The notes below the pieces were generated by a model that saw only the letters and a list, made by a program, of their open reading frames with translations, had not been told where the DNA came from and ran no database searches. DNA of 64,000 nt, from assembly GCF_002042975.1 (NCBI RefSeq), contig NW_018150132.1, positions 1,242,840-1,306,839 of the forward strand, read 5' to 3'. The stretch comes from Orbicella faveolata (Eukaryota; Cnidaria; Anthozoa; Scleractinia; Merulinidae). A program made the position numbers and the translations under genes. Of the stretch, positions 12,101-23,200 are shown in pieces (the stretch's first letter is position 1; every line of letters begins with the position of its first letter).

Positions 12101-15100
12101 CCCAATTGATATTCAGCCCCAATAAAAGATATTTAAAAAAGTAACACAACAGTAACAATAATTATAATAAAAGTAGTAGTAAAATAGTAGTAATTATTGT
12201 GTAATAAGTTGGTTTAATATATATAAGTTTACATACCTACATCTCCACTGCTTGGAAGATTTAGATTTATCCTCACTACTTGGAAGAATAATTTGTTATT
12301 TTCCAAATGTTACCAAAAAAAGACACTTTGGCACCTATTCTGGGATAATTTCTGTCCTGAAAACCCTAAACAGGACCAAAATCCATTTGACACCCCTAAG
12401 TAAGACAATGAGTATCTATACCCCTTTCACATAAGCCCTGCCTTATCCTAGGGGTGGGGTGGCTGGTGATCCAATCTCAGAAAGCTACACATACTTTTAC
12501 GTACAGTGCTGTAAATTCTGTTTTGGTGAGACTAACTCTCTTTAAGTTTACAGGCTGATAAAGCATAATGGAACCCTGACTAGCTATGATGATGGCAGTA
12601 CATTTGTAGATCTAAGTGTTTCATTATTTGTTCTTACCACAGCTGGAGGGGCTTGGGTCAGACTTCCCCCTGTCACTCCTGCACAGATTGTGGTCTCAAG
12701 ACAAATCCGAAAATTTTTCACTGGAAATCTTCAAGCGCCTGTAAGTTCTGATAACTCTAAAACCTATTTAGTCCTTATAATGATGCACTCATCACATACA
12801 AGAGTTCCTTCAATCTGTTACCTGTTATAACCTTGGACATCTGATAATTATAAGTGGTCCTTTAGGTAGTGTTACTTTCCTTCAGTTGGTTTCAGTCCCA
12901 AATTGATGTGACAGATTTAAGTTTTTTGATCATGTGACTGATGAAACTGCTTGTTTTTGGAATGATGAGTCAATATTTATAAAAATTCAATAAATAAATT
13001 AATCAATAAATAAATCTCAACACTTACCAGGTTGTAAGTTATCCACCCTTCCCTGGAAATGAATCCAATTACTTAAGAGCTCAGATTGCTAGAATATCAG
13101 CCACAACACACATCAGTCCTCTGGGCTATTACATGTTTGAAGAGGAAGAAGAGGATGATGACGAAGGAGGAGGTATATAATAATCTTTGTTATTATATAA
13201 GATATGAGTGTTATTGTTCGTATATATCATAATTGTTACTGTATAAAAATATGCCACTCTAAAAATTCATTTGAAACTAGTGAGGAATCGATGATGTCAC
13301 TTCTTGCTTTTTGATGGTTATTTGTGCTAACAGTGAGTTAAACTGCTGGCAGTCTGTTTTTCTCTTGAAATTTCAGCAGGGGTTATGATGCGAGATGCTT
13401 TAGCCTAAAGGGGAATGCCCCCGGATGAGACATTTCTTCCCTACTCAGCCATACTGCCCTTGTCTCGCCTTCTTCCTTACTCAGCCACCATCATACCGCC
13501 CTTTTGCGATGACTAAACACTCATCCAAGTGACCCTTATATAAAACACCAGCTACCAGCAGACTAACAGTCACTCTGTCTATATATAATAAAAACAAAAT
13601 TGCATGGATGCTTAAAGATGTGTTTTATTTTCTTGTGTTAAAATATTTTAATTAATTTAAGCACTTGCTGCACCCATATGTCATTAAATTGCTTTTCCCA
13701 CTTGAAAATAAAATAAACTGATTTCATATCTTTGCACCACCGTGTAACATGCTCCATATATTTGTTTCAAAGTTGATTTGTTCTTTGTGTTATTCATGCA
13801 TTCCTCTGTTTGCTGATTTGGTGATCTATTCATATATTTGCAATTTAATATTGTGATAAAAATGGTAACTTTCAAATACTGGCTTGTTCATTATTTTTCT
13901 AGCTCGTGACTCCTTTGTGGTGAATCAGGAGTTTGAAGGACTCACTATCAATGAAATGGCCGATCCATCATGTGCGAACTGGGTTCATCATGTCCAGTAC
14001 GTTCTTCCACAGGTAAACTTTTGCTGATCACCTTTCATTTATTCCTCAACATCCAGATGGAAATGAGTGTTCAGATGAACTTTTCGTATAGTCCCATGCT
14101 AGTAATTTTATTTTGGGGAGAAAGTGCTAACTGAATTTAAATTCAAATCAGATGTTTTAGCATAAAAGAATATTTGTGTTAAATGTAGGATAAAAGTAAA
14201 TTAAGAAAACCCCATTTCCCATTTTTTTGGTTAGTAAATTACCTTCAATTTTAAAAATACAGATGTATTTCCAGTTGTTGTTTCTGACCCGAAATAAATT
14301 CCATCAGCCCAAGCCCAGCCAAGACACACCTCAATGTTATTTCGTGTTCTTGTAGGGTCGTTGCACATGGTTTAACCCCTCGCAAAAGAGAGAGGAGGAG
14401 GAACTGGAGGAAGAAGAGGAGGATGAGGAGAGGGAAGAGCCTGATGAGCCAGAACCTGAGCAAGGTCCACCCCTGCTGACGCCGCTCTCAGAAGATGCTG
14501 GTAAAAACAGTCTACTTTGCACCATTATGTTTCAGATCAAGGCTATACCAGAAGGAACTCTCCTGATATTTCTTTTATTTTTGTTGTTACAGAGGTTGAT
14601 GGCATGCCTCCATGGACAGCACAGAAGTCCTCTACCTTAGTTCCTCAGTATTCTCTGGCTGTGATGCACTCCAACTTGTGGCCAGGAGCACATGCATTTG
14701 CTCTTGAAAGGTCTGTATGCATTCTACCTCCATCACACAATGATGTGTGCAAAAGTAGATTTGTTTTCATTACAGCTGTGTTTGATGAAAAAGTTGCTCT
14801 ATTCTCTTCACAAAAAATTGTTTGAAGAATGGATGAAATGCAAAGCACTATGTTTACGTAAACCTCTGACACTATACCAAGGCCCAAGGCAGGCCATAAT
14901 TGAGGAAGCAGCCATATTTTAGCCCTCTTCTGTGATCACTTACTCCTAACACAGCAAGCAACCAAGCTATCAGGAGCAAGTGCCCAAGGAGAGGACTTAA
15001 ATTTAAGCTAGCACGGAAGGCTAAGCCTGCAGAGTGCAGAACAGGTGGTTTAGCTGGGCAGATCGCAAAGCGCGATACACAAATGCAGAGCATGATCACA

Positions 15101-15440
15101 ATCATGAAGCCCAATTCAAAACAAATCCCAAACTACATTTCATCACCATAAACAGCATAACATTTTCCCTGTACAAGAAGCTACAAGAATTAATCATATT
15201 GTTGATAATTCTAGAAAATTTGAGAACATTTACATTGGTTGGGGACAGAAATTCAGTGCAGAGAACTACAGCCCACCTCCCCCTCCACCACCACAAGAGG
15301 AATTTGCCAGTGGACCAGAGATCACTGAGGCTGAAGACCCATCAGTGGAGGAGGAGAAGGCTCTCAAGGCTGCGCAACAGGAAGCAATGGAGGCCGCAGA
15401 AATGGAAGAGGAGGAGGAAGATGATGATGATGATGATTAG
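3155..15440 (+). CDS. RSPH4A: Radial spoke head protein (RSPH4A/RSPH6A type), complete
   Basis: Structural protein of the radial spoke head in motile cilia and flagella, which passes signals from the central pair to the dynein arms. Fourteen exons join in phase: 3155-3255, 3376-3437, 3571-3638, 4769-4828, 5369-5579, 6330-6436, 6658-6691, 6874-6993, 12643-12740, 13031-13172, 13903-14012, 14356-14500, 14593-14710 and 15215-15440, giving 436 residues. Family hallmarks are [81 protein letters not shown] and [18 protein letters not shown], followed by an acidic Glu/Asp tail. The length fits algal RSP4/RSP6 better than the roughly 715-residue human proteins, which have N-terminal extensions. Intron 2 has a GC donor (ag|gcaagt). 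Intron 8 is 5.6 kb and hosts an antisense gene. One gene probably serves as the single ancestor-like form of human RSPH4A and RSPH6A, so the symbol is approximate. Confidence 0.93.
3933..4532. repeat. Two tandem copies of a ~317-bp repeat in RSPH intron 3
   Basis: The stretch from about 3933 to 4215 recurs from about 4250 to 4532, including matching 'gtgattggctacc', 'tataataaatcctttattga' and 'aacatgcaaaaaaa' segments in the same order. Inside each copy, 'gcttgttyggwcaagatggc' near the middle is inverted relative to 'gccatcttgacc...gcttggtcaata' at the end, so the unit is probably a fold-back DNA transposon that was duplicated in tandem. Short open frames here are by-products of the repeat. 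Confidence 0.75.
5660..6060. repeat. Degenerate repeat of a GTCTAGNATAGGG-like unit
   Basis: RSPH intron 5 contains many irregularly spaced variants of 'gtctagaataggg' (for example 'tctgggataggt', 'tctagaataggg', 'tctaggataggg', 'tctagtataggg'). No terminal repeats are visible. It has no coding potential. Confidence 0.45.
7076..7120 (+). repeat. Long G-rich tract in RSPH intron 8
   Basis: About 45 bases that are nearly all G, with isolated A, T and C interruptions. It could form a G-quadruplex, but similar G or C runs elsewhere in this window sit next to N bases, so a sequencing or gap-filling artefact is equally possible. Confidence 0.6.
7783..11310 (-). CDS. Nested antisense gene: Frizzled-like cysteine-rich domain plus Ser/Thr-rich mini-exons (partial)
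   Basis: Lies wholly inside intron 8 of the RSPH gene on the opposite strand. The main exon (10909-11310, 402 nt) encodes a domain with exactly ten cysteines. Key motifs are [15 protein letters not shown] near its start, then [40 protein letters not shown] and KDMCMEFP. This order and spacing resemble Frizzled cysteine-rich domains, which bind Wnt or lipids. Three small exons follow with clean splice sites: 9816-9845 (30 nt, [10 protein letters not shown]), 9154-9174 (21 nt, GTTKTPS) and 7783-7845 (63 nt, [21 protein letters not shown]). All four are phase 1 at both ends, so any mini-exon can be skipped without a frameshift. Reading on through the last donor gives a short basic tail ending at 7706, a possible alternative terminus. 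No signal-peptide exon or transmembrane segment was found; an N in a G run at 11675 may hide sequence. Secreted or surface location is inferred. Confidence 0.72.
7929..8103. mobile_element. Fold-back MITE, ATAGGYCATYTCCGA family
   Basis: The left end 'ataggtcatctccgaattac' is inverted at the right end (ggcaactgagaaatggactat). A second copy of the same family lies at 48421-48587 with better-kept ends. No coding capacity; non-autonomous DNA transposon of unknown superfamily. Confidence 0.6.
8100..9100. other. Intronic sequence without recognised exons
   Basis: Shared intron space of the RSPH gene and the nested antisense gene. The part from about 8610 to 9025 has wording such as 'cccctatttaagaccaaaat' and 'ccctatttatgaccaaaa', which looks like a degraded repeat. 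Nothing else can be supported. Confidence 0.4.
9130..9950. repeat. Local duplication carrying two of the mini-exons
   Basis: The stretch around the 21-nt mini-exon (about 9150-9245) resembles that around the 30-nt mini-exon (about 9812-9912). Both run: donor, a 'cctgagg.agtc' core, acceptor, then 'agtttctgyacggyt' and 'ttggaatg'. The mini-exons therefore probably arose by duplication of one exon with its downstream flank. Confidence 0.55.
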
Positions 15441-15465
15441 TCACCTAACTGGATAATTCTGATGA

Positions 15466-15471
15466 ATTAAA
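15466..15471 (+). terminator. Candidate polyadenylation signal of the RSPH gene
   Basis: An ATTAAA hexamer lies 26 bases after the stop codon at 15438-15440. It is a common variant signal; the sequence is AT-rich, so chance occurrence is possible. Confidence 0.35.
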
Positions 15472-16617
15472 TTATTTACTTTTATGAAGTCTAGTATTTC
15501 AGTTTAGTTTTGATGTGGTGTAAATATCTTAATGCAGTTTGAGACTGTTATAATATTACTCTCCTTGAAAACTACCATGTGTTTCATACCTGCATCCAGT
15601 TCTTTTGCTAGATTGTTTTTGTACCCAAGGTACACTTTATGACGTCAAAATAATAGAAATGTATATAACTCCAAAAAATTAACCTTTGTGTAACTTTCTA
15701 TCAAGAAGCTATCAGGTTATTCAGTTACTTTGCGTTAAATTTCTTGTATGCCATGCTAAATGCCTTTCCAACCAATATGTCTTATATTAAATAGAGAGTC
15801 AATACATGATGAGCTGTCACAGAACTGTTTGCTCAAGAACTTTATTTATAAATCAAGCAAGCAAACTGTTAGTGAAGAACAGTGACAAGTCTGGTAAAGT
15901 CTATTACAATGTATATTAGAATGTAGCATACACAACAAAAACTGATGTAGAGGACTTGAAAAACAATTCCTGGATTAAAATTGGTTTTTACATTGTCTAG
16001 TCCAGAAGCAATTCTTATTAAAACTATCTGGTTAAAATAAAACACAGTTCTGTAAAAAACAAATGTAACACTGACAACAATCAACACACTCTTCCTTACT
16101 TTTGTGCTCAAGTAATTCACATCAGGTGGAGAAAATTACATTGATTTATGTACTGAGCAATCCAAATCATACAGTGTAAAAGCAGCTACAGTACAGCCTT
16201 TGGAAACTTCCTAGGAGAATCTACATTTCTTGTGGAAAGAGACAACATTAAAAGTACAAGCATGGCCGAATGCACATTACAGTTCCATAGGAAAACAGCA
16301 TTTCATTTTTGGTTGGTGTGACGTTGACAACCTGCTCTAAAATGTCACATCATAACTATGGAGATATAGTTTATTGCCAGCATAAGATGTCGTTGGGATC
16401 TTTGGTCTGGGAACTTAAATCAGATCAGCAACTAAAGAGGAGAGGACGATACCACAAAAGATTAGTTTCATGCTGAACAAAACAATATAAAGCAGGAGAA
16501 TGTTAAAGTGCTAGTCTCTCAGCAACCAATGCCATTTGCCAGCAAATCAATATTTTCAATTTCAGTTTGTTCATTCAGACTAACATGTCACAAATGCCTC
16601 AAAATAACGCTAGAGTT

Positions 16618-17317
16618 CAGGGTCCGAAATTAACTTTTTAAGGTAGGCGCCAACTGGCGACTGACATTTTTTTTCAGTCGCCATATGGAAAAATGTGGTC
16701 GCCAAAAAGTGTCAATAAAATTTTTCCTTCACAGCGAAACAGAAACCAAAATTTTGGGGCGCCATGGGCTTGCCTGCAAAATATTTGCAATTGATGTAAT
16801 CAGGAATCAAACCAGTGCGCAAATCATCTTTTGACTACTTTGGCAGATCTACATTTCCGCTTTTTGACGCCCAGAGAATATCTAAATCTTCAACTAATTT
16901 CTTCATGAATGTTCCGTCCCCACCTTGTAATAAATTACGGAAAGATTTAAGAACATCTTTGGACACCAAATCGCCTGAATAAATATTTGTGGTGAAAGAA
17001 TGCATGTGGCCTCTTGCGCCTGCAATACGTATGTTACAGGAAACCGCTGAAAAAACATGGAGGCAAAGCTTCGCACTGATCGTAGCTGTCAAACGTTGTG
17101 GTAGATTTATAATGAGGAAAATCGGTTTCATACTTCAAAAGCAGCGGGAAGGTAAGAAGTAAGTGCCCAATTAGCGGGCGGCTTTGAATTTTATTTTAAT
17201 CGATTTGGCTGAAAATCAAAGTTATTGTATAATTGTCGTGGCATGAAATAGTTAATCGCCCGCTGAGCAAAATTTTTAGTCGCATTGGCGACCAGGAAAG
17301 CGCAATTTTGGACCCTG
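16618..17317. mobile_element. hAT-like non-autonomous DNA transposon, complete
   Basis: The ends are CAGGGTCCGAAATT and, inverted, CAGGGTCCAAAATT; similarity between the two arms extends about 60 bases inward (both include 'ggcgcc/ggtcgcc' and 'gcgact' blocks). The element is flanked by a perfect 5-base direct repeat, GAGTT, at 16613-16617 and 17318-17322. CAGGG ends are typical of hAT elements; 8-base duplications are most usual there, so the 5-base duplication points to a side branch or another superfamily. An open frame of 98 codons on the minus strand (16835-17131, motif GGDGTFMKKLVEDLDILW) lies inside and resembles no transposase I recognise. Confidence 0.8.
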
Positions 17318-17360
17318 GAGTTATGAAGTATACTGAAAAACCGTAATACTGGTTGTAACC

Positions 17361-17361
<1 letters not shown>

Positions 17362-17431
<70 letters not shown>

Positions 17432-17599
17432 NNNNNNNNNNNNNNNNNNNNNNNNNNNNNNNNNNNNNNNNNNNNNNNNNNNNNNNNNNNNNNNNNNNNN
17501 NNNNNNNNNNNNNNNNNNNNNNNNNNNNNNNNNNNNNNNNNNNNNNNNNNNNNNNNNNNNNNNNNNNNNNNNNNNNNNNNNNNNNNNNNNNNNNNNNNN
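17362..17599. other. 70-base C run followed by a 168-base N gap
   Basis: C from 17362 to 17431, then N from 17432 to 17599. This is an assembly gap with a homopolymer shoulder. Open frames that cross it are artefacts. Confidence 0.98.
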
Positions 17600-18288
17600 A
17601 TACGGAAAATACACCACTCGGGTCCCGGATGAAGTGGCGTATGGAATCTACGAGTGGTTTAGTTCCCAGTAAAACACTCTTCTCCATATAATAATATGTT
17701 AAATGTTATCAGTGGAAGCCCAAATAATGCATTGTTTTAAACGAAATAACGACTAACTTACCGTTGCGCAGTAGTCCGTGTTCAGCCGTTCGTTCTTCCA
17801 AACAAAAACTGTAGAGGTGCGTCTGTGTTTTACTGCTTACAATGTGTTGGTGGCATAAATTATCCATCCTTAAAACCATTTTAGTTTCGCAGCATCTGAC
17901 GTGCCAAGCGAAAACAAAAGAAACAAATTTCTGTTTGCGCGTGATCTTTCCAGAAGATCATTTAAAAACCAGAAATGTGATTAATAAAAAGATAATTATA
18001 AAACATGACCGAGAACTTGGTAAGAAAGGAAAACTTTTTTTTCCATAAATTATCGGTAAAAAATGACTCGAGGAAGAGTGGGCGGGTAAAATCCCGACCA
18101 AAAATAGACTCTTTTTGATCATATAAACATATATTTGAACATTGACTGAGTTATTGTAGTCAGTAGATGATATTGTAAGCTTGTGGTTTGTCATTGACTG
18201 TTTTTAAGATGTTACTTCAAGAGTTTCGATTATTGAGTGCTTTAACCTTCACCATTTGAAACTGAAAGATTTTACACTTGATTCAATA

Positions 18289-18694
18289 CAGTGGTCACCA
18301 ACTGGCCATGAAAATTTCACCGTATTAACGGGGTGGGATCAAAATTTCAAAACTGGTCTATTTTAAGTGACTTCTTGACAGACATCACAACTCACTTCTA
18401 AACAGCTACCCTTTAATAAGCATTCAAAATGCAGGTATGATTTTACAAAAAGTTGAAAACTTCAATCAAAACCCACAATAATAACAATGGAAAGATGAAC
18501 ATAACTCGTTCGAGTGGCCGTATTATATCATGTATTAACGGGGTAAAATTATAGACGATTATACAGTTGGGATTTCAGAATGTGGCTGTTGGCCGTATTA
18601 ACAGAGTGGCCGGATTAACAGGGTTTTCTTATGAGAAAATGTATGGGCGTTTCGCCGGGACAAAAAAGACTGGCCGTAAAAAACGAGGTGACGT
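18289..18694. mobile_element. Degraded pogo-like MITE (copy 2)
   Basis: Begins CAGTGGTCACC after a TA and carries 'gaaaatttcaccgtattaac', 'tattaacggggt', 'attaacagggttttcttatg' and 'gcgtttcgccggg'. The same landmarks occur in opposite orientation in the intact copy at 30012-30464. The right end is lost, and the left end has an internal deletion. Confidence 0.65.
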
Positions 18695-19029
18695 TATAGA
18701 GTGTGTGCATTGTCACGTAATAAAAGATAAAATCAAAAGCCATTCAGTGGATAAAGTCAAGAAATGGTAATATTATAGACGATAAATTAGGAAGACAGTT
18801 CTCCAAGTTTAAGGTGTGTGCGTTGTCCCAAAGTTGAGATATTCATTCATTCATTCTGTTTATTTTACCTTTTTACTTAATGTACAGTATTTATAAATAT
18901 TTTAATGTGAGGCTAGGTGACCTCTAGAAACCATCAGGCTTTTAGTCGAGGCCACCTCGTACGTAACAATACAGCCACCTCGTAGGCAACAATATTCGTC
19001 GAAATGTTCCGCGCAAAATTATAGAGCCT

Positions 19030-19085
19030 AGTATGGAGGCGCCATGTTGGAGGACCTCCTTAGTCCTCCAATATGGCGGCCGGAA
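19030..19085. repeat. Short hairpin repeat (gccatgttggaggacc ...)
   Basis: 'catgttggaggacc' is followed at once by the inverted arm 'ctcctccaatatgg'-like sequence, with a few bases of loop. It looks like the tip of a fold-back element; boundaries are uncertain. Confidence 0.45.
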
Positions 19086-19549
19086 AATAGTGTAAACTTA
19101 TTTCAGATGGCTATCTAGACAACTGATTATCAGAACCGAGCCAAAAAAACATTTAAAAAAGCACTTTTCCTAATACTTTAACTCCTAAAATGGCTAAAAA
19201 TCACGAGATAAGTGTATATTTTTCAACAAGCGCGATCTTAGCTTCATGTCAAGCACCGCCATAACTCCGAAATTCAAAATGCACTGGTTTCCAAACGAAG
19301 GACGCTATTGAGCTGAACATGCTGGAAAGTTGCAAACAGATATAAATAAATTTAGTACCTCTTATGTCTGATGAGGATAAAACGTCTAGGGGCTCTTTAG
19401 TTTTGGATTTGAGAATTTGATGACGTCACGTGCACACACTCTATTACATTTTACGGCGTAACGTGGATCTAACGGGGCAAGCAAAATCTGACACTCGCCG
19501 GATGATGCGCACCTAAGCGGGATTTTGTCGCTCAGGCTCCGTCTATTCC

Positions 19550-19855
19550 GTGGGGGGGGGAACTCCCATATAAAAAGGACGTGGGTGTTCGTCGACAATT
19601 TTGAAAAAGAACGCCTATGAGGTACTAAGATCCTGTTTTGTGGGCGTGGCTTGAATTTTTTTTTCACCCCTAATTGAGGTACCAATTCTAAAACAAGACA
19701 TTTTCTCTCCTGTAATATATATTTTTTTCTGGCTCAATACCCTAAAAGGAACCGCAAAAGCTCCAGTTGTGGACCTTTTGAGGCTGAACACTCCAAGAGC
19801 TACCAAAACCGCTTTTTTTAACCCCTCCTATTTTTATGGGAGTAGTCCCCGGGCG
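19550..19855. mobile_element. Probable MITE with GGGGACTCCCAT-like ends
   Basis: The left end 'ggggggaactcccatataaa' is roughly inverted at the right end 'tttttatgggagtagtcccc'. Similar end fragments occur near 8995-9020, 11676-11700 and 26805-26840. No open frame of interest. Confidence 0.45.
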
Positions 19856-20262
19856 TCCACAGCACGCCCGAAAAATTCGAATGCGGCGTTTTCACTCTTA
19901 AAATGCTTTAAATATTTTCCTTCCACACTACGCCTGAGGAATTCGAAGACTCCACAATAACAGATCATTTTGGATCTGTGGTTGAGAAAATCTCCGACAG
20001 GACAACCACGTGATTATCAAAAGGCTCTGTTTTCGTGACGGATTAGTGTGGACGGTAGGCCAAACCGGAGAAATGAAGCTGCGTTTTCAAATTTCTCCGG
20101 CGTAGTGTGATGCACAGGACAAATGCTTACGTAATCGATCTCATTAGCATAGCGTGACCTGGCCTCACGCACAGGACCGTTAATTCTTGCATGATCAGTA
20201 TCATTTACATTGCGTGACCGATCACACGGACGAAAGAGACTGGTAGCCATTGTTTGCAGTGA

Positions 20263-23200
20263 ATGAAAATGGCGGCTCGCAGTTGTTTGATGATCGTAAT
20301 CGTTTCTGTCTTATCATTTCAAGCGTGCATTGTTGTTGAATCTCTAAACAATGGTTTAGCTCGGACACCACCAAGTAAGTCAGCAACATGACGTCTAAAA
20401 GTCGTATTTTTCGTTGTACGGTTTTGATCATTGTAGATCCGCTAGTTTCCTGGCTTGTCACATGATTCTCAGCAGATTGCAAGCTGTAGTTTGCTTTTAG
20501 CTCTTTTCACCCGACTTTAACTTAACTTTCCATGACTCATTTGTTTTACTCTTGAATTAAAACGTCATACGTTGATATATTCAAACGCGAGAATTAATCT
20601 TCAAGGTTAATACATTTCAACTTTGATATATTTCTTAGTCCTTTTTGAAAACACATTTTAAGTGGCCGGGTATTCTGAAGTTTAGCCGTCCTTTGGGTAC
20701 CCTGCGAGCAGAGGTCCCTTATAGGAAGATCGAAGAGACCTCTGCTCGCAGGATGTCCTATGGGAAGGGGACAGCTGTGAGCTGGAGCAGGATGAGGGAC
20801 AAAGTGAGGGTGGTTCTGTCTTGTTGGGGGGGGGGCAGAGTTGTGTTGGGCCCTTTCCTACTCCGACAAGGCAAGGGGGAAACATCTCTAGCCCAAGTGT
20901 CTGGACAAAATATTTAGCACAAAAGGAGAGAGAATTAAACTAGAAAAGTAGGCTTAAGGGGAAGCGAAACATTAAATTAAATTTGACTTTTCTTTCCGAT
21001 TTCAGTGGGATGGATGGATTGGGAGAGATATCGCTGCAACATAGACTGTGTAAATGATCCAGAAAATTGCATTGGGTACAGCTATCTAGTTATCAATAAT
21101 TATTGTAATGTTGTAGTTATAGCTGTAGGAAAGAAGAGAATTAACTCTAAGGTAATTTGAAGTGCTGAAGATCAACGCTCAACATTTGTTGACAAAATTA
21201 TATACTCATTACAGAACTCAATGGTGGCCATTTTGGAACGCCAGGGTTTTTGTTTAGATTTGCTTGAGGCCTTACATGTACATGTACTGTGTATTTGTAC
21301 AAGTTTAATGGTGATAAATGCAGAACAGAATAGCATGCCATTTCTTAAACCCTGACCATAGATTTAAATTTATCCAGTGTGGATCAGGAGTAAACAGTTT
21401 AAAAAAGTCTGAAAACAGATTTCAAAGACAATGAATAATATCCTTGCCTTTTTAGTGAAAAGCTGATTTTTGAGATGGCAGATCGCATGGCTGAGGATGG
21501 CTTTAAAGAGGCTGGCTACGAATATGTGTCCATTGATGTGAGTACTTATCTTGTGACTTATTATCAACCATGAGGCTGTTCTAGAAAATATCCTCTCCCA
21601 CCCTGTGGAAAGTCATGGGGAATTCTGAGGGGGATGGGTAGGGTCTTCGAGGCCCAAACATTTAAAAGGAGGAATGAAGCTAAACTGGGATTTCTGGAGG
21701 GGGGAGGTTCAAACCACATATGTCTGTAAGAAAGGTGCTGATAATTTTACTCAGACATGTCTTAAGCACTATACAGTTGCCCTAGCATCTTTGCCTGGGC
21801 ATCTTCATACATGTAGCAATGCAACTAGTAGTTTTGAGCCCTGGTGGAGTAATTATTTATCATGAATTGGAAATTGAAATTTTCAGAAATGGTGCTTTGC
21901 TGTGGTCTGTGTGTATTAGTTTGATTAGTCTGTCACACTACACTAGTTTCTATAGAACTTAAAACAGCCCTAAGAAAATATGCACACTGATTGGTTAAAA
22001 AATGTGTTTCTATAACTCGATAGAAACACAGAACTAGCACGAGCTGTTGACGTAATGATGGTGTGAGCAAAGAGAATTTACATTTTGATGATCAAAGTAA
22101 ACAAGTTGTTTCCCTATTTTTTGTCGCTGTGTTTTCTAAAAGAAATAGAAAACATGTTCTCCGTGATTCTATCAAGTTATAGAAACTCTCATGAAAGTTT
22201 GGGAGAACTCGGAAAAGCTGTGGGAACACTCGTCTATGGCTCGTGTTCCCACAGCATTTCCCCTTCTACCAAACTTCCACTCGTGTTTCTATAACTCAAT
22301 AGAAACACGGTACACGTTTCCTATTTCTTAATTATCACATTATAGAGTTGAGTTGACCAGCTTCTCAATGCCCGCCCCCTCCCGCCCATGGGAAAAAAAA
22401 TTTGTATTTATTAGTGTATTGATAAGTACATGGTGATGAGAAAAAATCCTGGCCACGTTATAGATAGGGAAGGGGTTACTCTATAAAGCTGCAAGATGGC
22501 CATTCAATAAGTGGTAGTCAACTGTAATAAATTAACCGGGTCAAATCATATTGCTATTCATGAGTTTTAAGTAGTTCTTGTTGCTTTTCCAAGGTGGTTT
22601 GTCTGTGTTATCTGTTGGAGTAAGTTTTATCAGGCTTGTAATGAAAGATATTATTTTCTAGGATTGTTGGATGTCTCACAATCGCACTTCTGATGGTCAG
22701 TTACAACCAGACCCTACAAGATTTCCAAGTGGAATGAAAGCTCTTGGTGACTATGTAAGCATGTTATCACTCCCTTGCTCTTTTAATGCCTGTCATATTT
22801 CATCAAAATTTTACCTTGATCAATCCAGATCATGTTTACTGTAGGTAGTGTTTTAGTCGACACTATCTACCAATATATCAACGGACACTCGGTCAATATG
22901 TCGGCCTTGTATCGGCCTTGAATCAGCTGAGTGTTGACCAATAGATGACCAAATGACAGCTGGTTGAGTGTCAGTTGATTATTGGTTGAGTTTTGTTTTG
23001 GTATCGGTTGAGTATTGGTCGATATATCAGCTGATATGTGTGTTAGTCAAGTGTTGGTTGAGTAAGATGCGACATACGGACCGATACTCAACTGATACTC
23101 GATTGACATTCGATGAATACTCGACTGATAATTATTCAACTGACACTCAACTGACTGTTGGCCGATATATATCATCAATCCAACTGTCCTCTAAAGAGAC

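Larger units (their letters stand above)
15472..20262. other. Intergenic region, repeats only
   Basis: Between the RSPH and NAGA genes. Apart from the elements listed separately, I find no exon with credible splice sites or similarity. The stretch from about 19848 to 20110 contains 'gcgtccacagcacgcc' and 'ctccggcgtagtgtg', weak matches to the ends of the MITE at 45263-45633. The NAGA promoter should lie in the last few hundred bases. Confidence 0.5.

Noticed and set aside
17196-17687. Open frames with poly-Gly across the gap
   Set aside because: They exist only because the C run and N bases contain no stops.
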